A stretch of 5,654 nt of DNA from Verrucomicrobiota bacterium (GTDB lineage Bacteria > Verrucomicrobiota > Verrucomicrobiia > Chthoniobacterales > UBA10450), in contig QHOQ01000043.1 of assembly GCA_003219355.1 (NCBI GenBank), positions 892-6,545 on the forward strand. Direction: 5' to 3'. Of the stretch, positions 4,596-5,654 are shown piece after piece (within the stretch, counting starts at the first letter, position 1; each line of letters begins with the position of its first letter). The position numbers were made by a program, and so were the translations under genes. Under the pieces are notes generated by a model. That model made no database searches and had not been told where the DNA came from. It was given only the letters and a program-made list of their open reading frames with translations.

Positions 4596-5261
4596 TCAGC
4601 GTCCTGTCGCATCTGAGCGCTTGGCTTCAAGGATGAACTCGCGCATTTTGCGAGCGTCTTTAAATCCATCGGATCCTTTCGTTCCTGAATTCACGTCAAC
4701 GCCAAACGGATGCACGTATTCGATCGCAGATCGCACATTTTCAGAAGTCAGACCGCCAGCGAGGATAATAGGAATTTCGGGGTAGCGCGTGATAATCTTC
4801 TGGCTGATCGACCAATCGTGTGTTTTTCCGGTGCCACCAACTTGATCAGTTGCCACATTGATCGTGTCGAGAACGAAACCGTCCACCACCTTCCTGAAGG
4901 CTTCAGGATAGGCGACACTGTCGGCAGAAATCACATGAACGGACTTGAATATCTTCACCCCGGGAAGTCGGCTCGGCAAACGTTCCACAGAGCCGGGAGC
5001 AATTTCGCTGTGAAGCTGAACAGCCTTGATTCCACTCTGTAGCAATAATCGTTCGATTTCGTCGACCTCTGGAATGTGGGTGACTAAAACTGCTTCCACA
5101 GACGGCGGCAGGGTGCGAGAGATCTCCCTCGCAACAGCAGCAGAAATAAAGTCCGGACTATTATGTCCTTGGCCGACCAAGAGGCCGATAGCATCAGCGC
5201 CGAGCTCAGCAGCTATCAAGGCATCTTCGTGTCGTCTTATTCCACAAATTTTAACGTACAT
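4596..5261 (-). CDS. trpF: Phosphoribosylanthranilate isomerase (divergent TrpF)
   Basis: 221 residues, a normal length for TrpF, which converts phosphoribosylanthranilate to its carboxyphenylamino-deoxyribulose phosphate isomer in tryptophan synthesis. It is a cytoplasmic (beta/alpha)8 barrel. Seen in order: VKICGI with the catalytic Cys at position 6, GADAIG (21-26), VQLH (81-84), FVLDT with the probable catalytic Asp132, GGTGKTHDW (142-150), ILAGGL (166-171) and VDVNSG (188-193), the last three being phosphate-site loops. Compared with the Thermotoga enzyme as I recall it, the beta2 loop is different and longer: VGQGHNSPDFIS, with Asp where Arg36 normally contacts the anthranilate carboxylate. 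VDVSSGVE is replaced by VDVNSGTK. The ATG at 5261 gives the canonical N-terminus but has no Shine-Dalgarno sequence. No other trp gene is adjacent. It is divergent from the HAD gene, with a start-to-start gap of only 63 bases. Confidence 0.88.
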   Translation of the reverse strand: MYVKICGIRRHEDALIAAELGADAIGLLVGQGHNSPDFISAAVAREISRTLPPSVEAVLVTHIPEVDEIERLLLQSGIKAVQLHSEIAPGSVERLPSRLPGVKIFKSVHVISADSVAYPEAFRKVVDGFVLDTINVATDQVGGTGKTHDWSISQKIITRYPEIPIILAGGLTSENVRSAIEYVHPFGVDVNSGTKGSDGFKDARKMREFILEAKRSDATGR

Positions 5262-5295
5262 TATACGCTGGCGATGAACTGAAAGGGTCTTCTTA

Positions 5296-5340
5296 ATGAC
5301 TCAAGAATGCCGGTCAACTTCTCCATGCTATCTGCTGTAA
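5296..5340 (+). other. Possible 14-codon upstream ORF overlapping the HAD gene start
   Basis: ATG at 5296 is preceded by AAAGGG (5282-5287) at an ideal eight-base spacing. It reads MTQECRSTSPCYLL and stops at TAA 5338-5340, inside the HAD gene and in another frame. The HAD start candidates at 5307 and 5325 have no ribosome site of their own. This could be translational coupling through a short leader peptide, or the AAAGGG may simply be a distant site for the HAD gene. The arrangement is seen; the role is inferred. Confidence 0.3.
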
Positions 5341-5654
5341 TCTTCGATCTCGATGGCGTGCTCGCCGACTCCGAGCCGTGGTGGAATGAAATCGACGCGA
5401 AATTACTCGCTGAGTACGGCGTGACGTATCGCGGCGAATATCACCAGAACGTAGTCGGGGTGAGCTACCGGCTTGCGGTTGAGTTTTACAAAAAAGCATT
5501 TGGCCTCTCCGTGTCCACTGAGGAAATGATGCGGCGTCGCGGTGAGATCGCGACGGAGTTCTTTGCCGATCGGGTCGGCCTCTTTGCCAGCGTTAAAGAA
5601 GTGTTGGAAGAACTGCGGCAGATGAAACTGCATCTCGCCGTCGCCACGAGCTCG
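5325..5654 (+). CDS. HAD-superfamily hydrolase, N-terminal part (cut by window edge)
   Basis: 110 residues are visible and the gene runs off the right edge. It opens MLSAVIFDLDGVLADSE, HAD motif I, with Asp8 as the phosphorylated nucleophile and Asp10 as acid/base. The helical cap follows (about 16-88, including EPWWNEIDAKLLAEYG and FYKKAFG), then LEELRQMKLHLAVATSS, motif II with Thr108 or Ser109 as the phosphate-binding residue. The cap placement after motif I makes it subfamily I, closest in style to beta-phosphoglucomutase and phosphoglycolate-phosphatase-like enzymes, which act on small phosphorylated metabolites in the cytoplasm. The substrate cannot be told, because motifs III and IV lie outside the window. 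ATG 5325 gives the usual family N-terminus; an in-frame ATG at 5307 would add six residues. Neither has a good ribosome site. Confidence 0.88.
   Translation, partial: MLSAVIFDLDGVLADSEPWWNEIDAKLLAEYGVTYRGEYHQNVVGVSYRLAVEFYKKAFGLSVSTEEMMRRRGEIATEFFADRVGLFASVKEVLEELRQMKLHLAVATSS

Noticed and set aside
5258..5264. TATAAT on the leftward strand overlapping the trpF start codon
   Set aside because: As a -10 box it would start transcription inside the gene, and no -35 box is correctly spaced upstream.

Overview
The window looks like chromosomal DNA of a free-living, probably soil-dwelling bacterium of moderately high GC (by eye low to mid fifties percent). Candidates are Verrucomicrobiota or Acidobacteriota. 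The assignment is a guess resting on the style of the Tyr/Gly-rich secreted protein, the DUF3072 neighbourhood and the divergent TrpF; no marker gene is present. There is no rRNA, tRNA, CRISPR array, transposase or phage gene.

Layout. The left part is read leftward: the N-terminal 59 residues of an AbrB/MazE-type antitoxin run off the left edge, preceded by its own promoter and a palindromic operator-like site. Upstream of it lies a 365-residue protein with three membrane segments and ankyrin-like repeats. A 350-base gene-free stretch (1374-1723) then leads to a rightward gene for a 100-residue exported Tyr/Gly/His-rich protein, ended by a very strong intrinsic terminator (2054-2090). A leftward 49-residue, two-helix membrane protein converges on that terminator.

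The middle (about 2277-4405, rightward) is the most unusual part. Two near-identical 181-bp direct repeats (2316-2496 and 3848-4028, 3 differences) each carry the C-terminal half of a DUF3072-type gene. The right copy is full length; the left copy has lost its N-terminal half. Between them is a translationally coupled pair of paralogous genes of unknown function, one membrane-anchored and one soluble, sharing an FVDEP...TEDLR...YR domain. A small Lys/Arg-rich protein gene of unknown function follows the right copy. The set resembles an accessory stress or envelope cassette, but nothing in the sequence proves a function.

The right part is housekeeping: a leftward stand-alone trpF (phosphoribosylanthranilate isomerase) of a divergent type that lacks the usual substrate-binding Arg, and a divergent rightward HAD-superfamily phosphatase or phosphomutase cut by the right edge. 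A strong ribosome-binding site ahead of the HAD gene serves a 14-codon overlapping upstream ORF better than it serves the HAD start.
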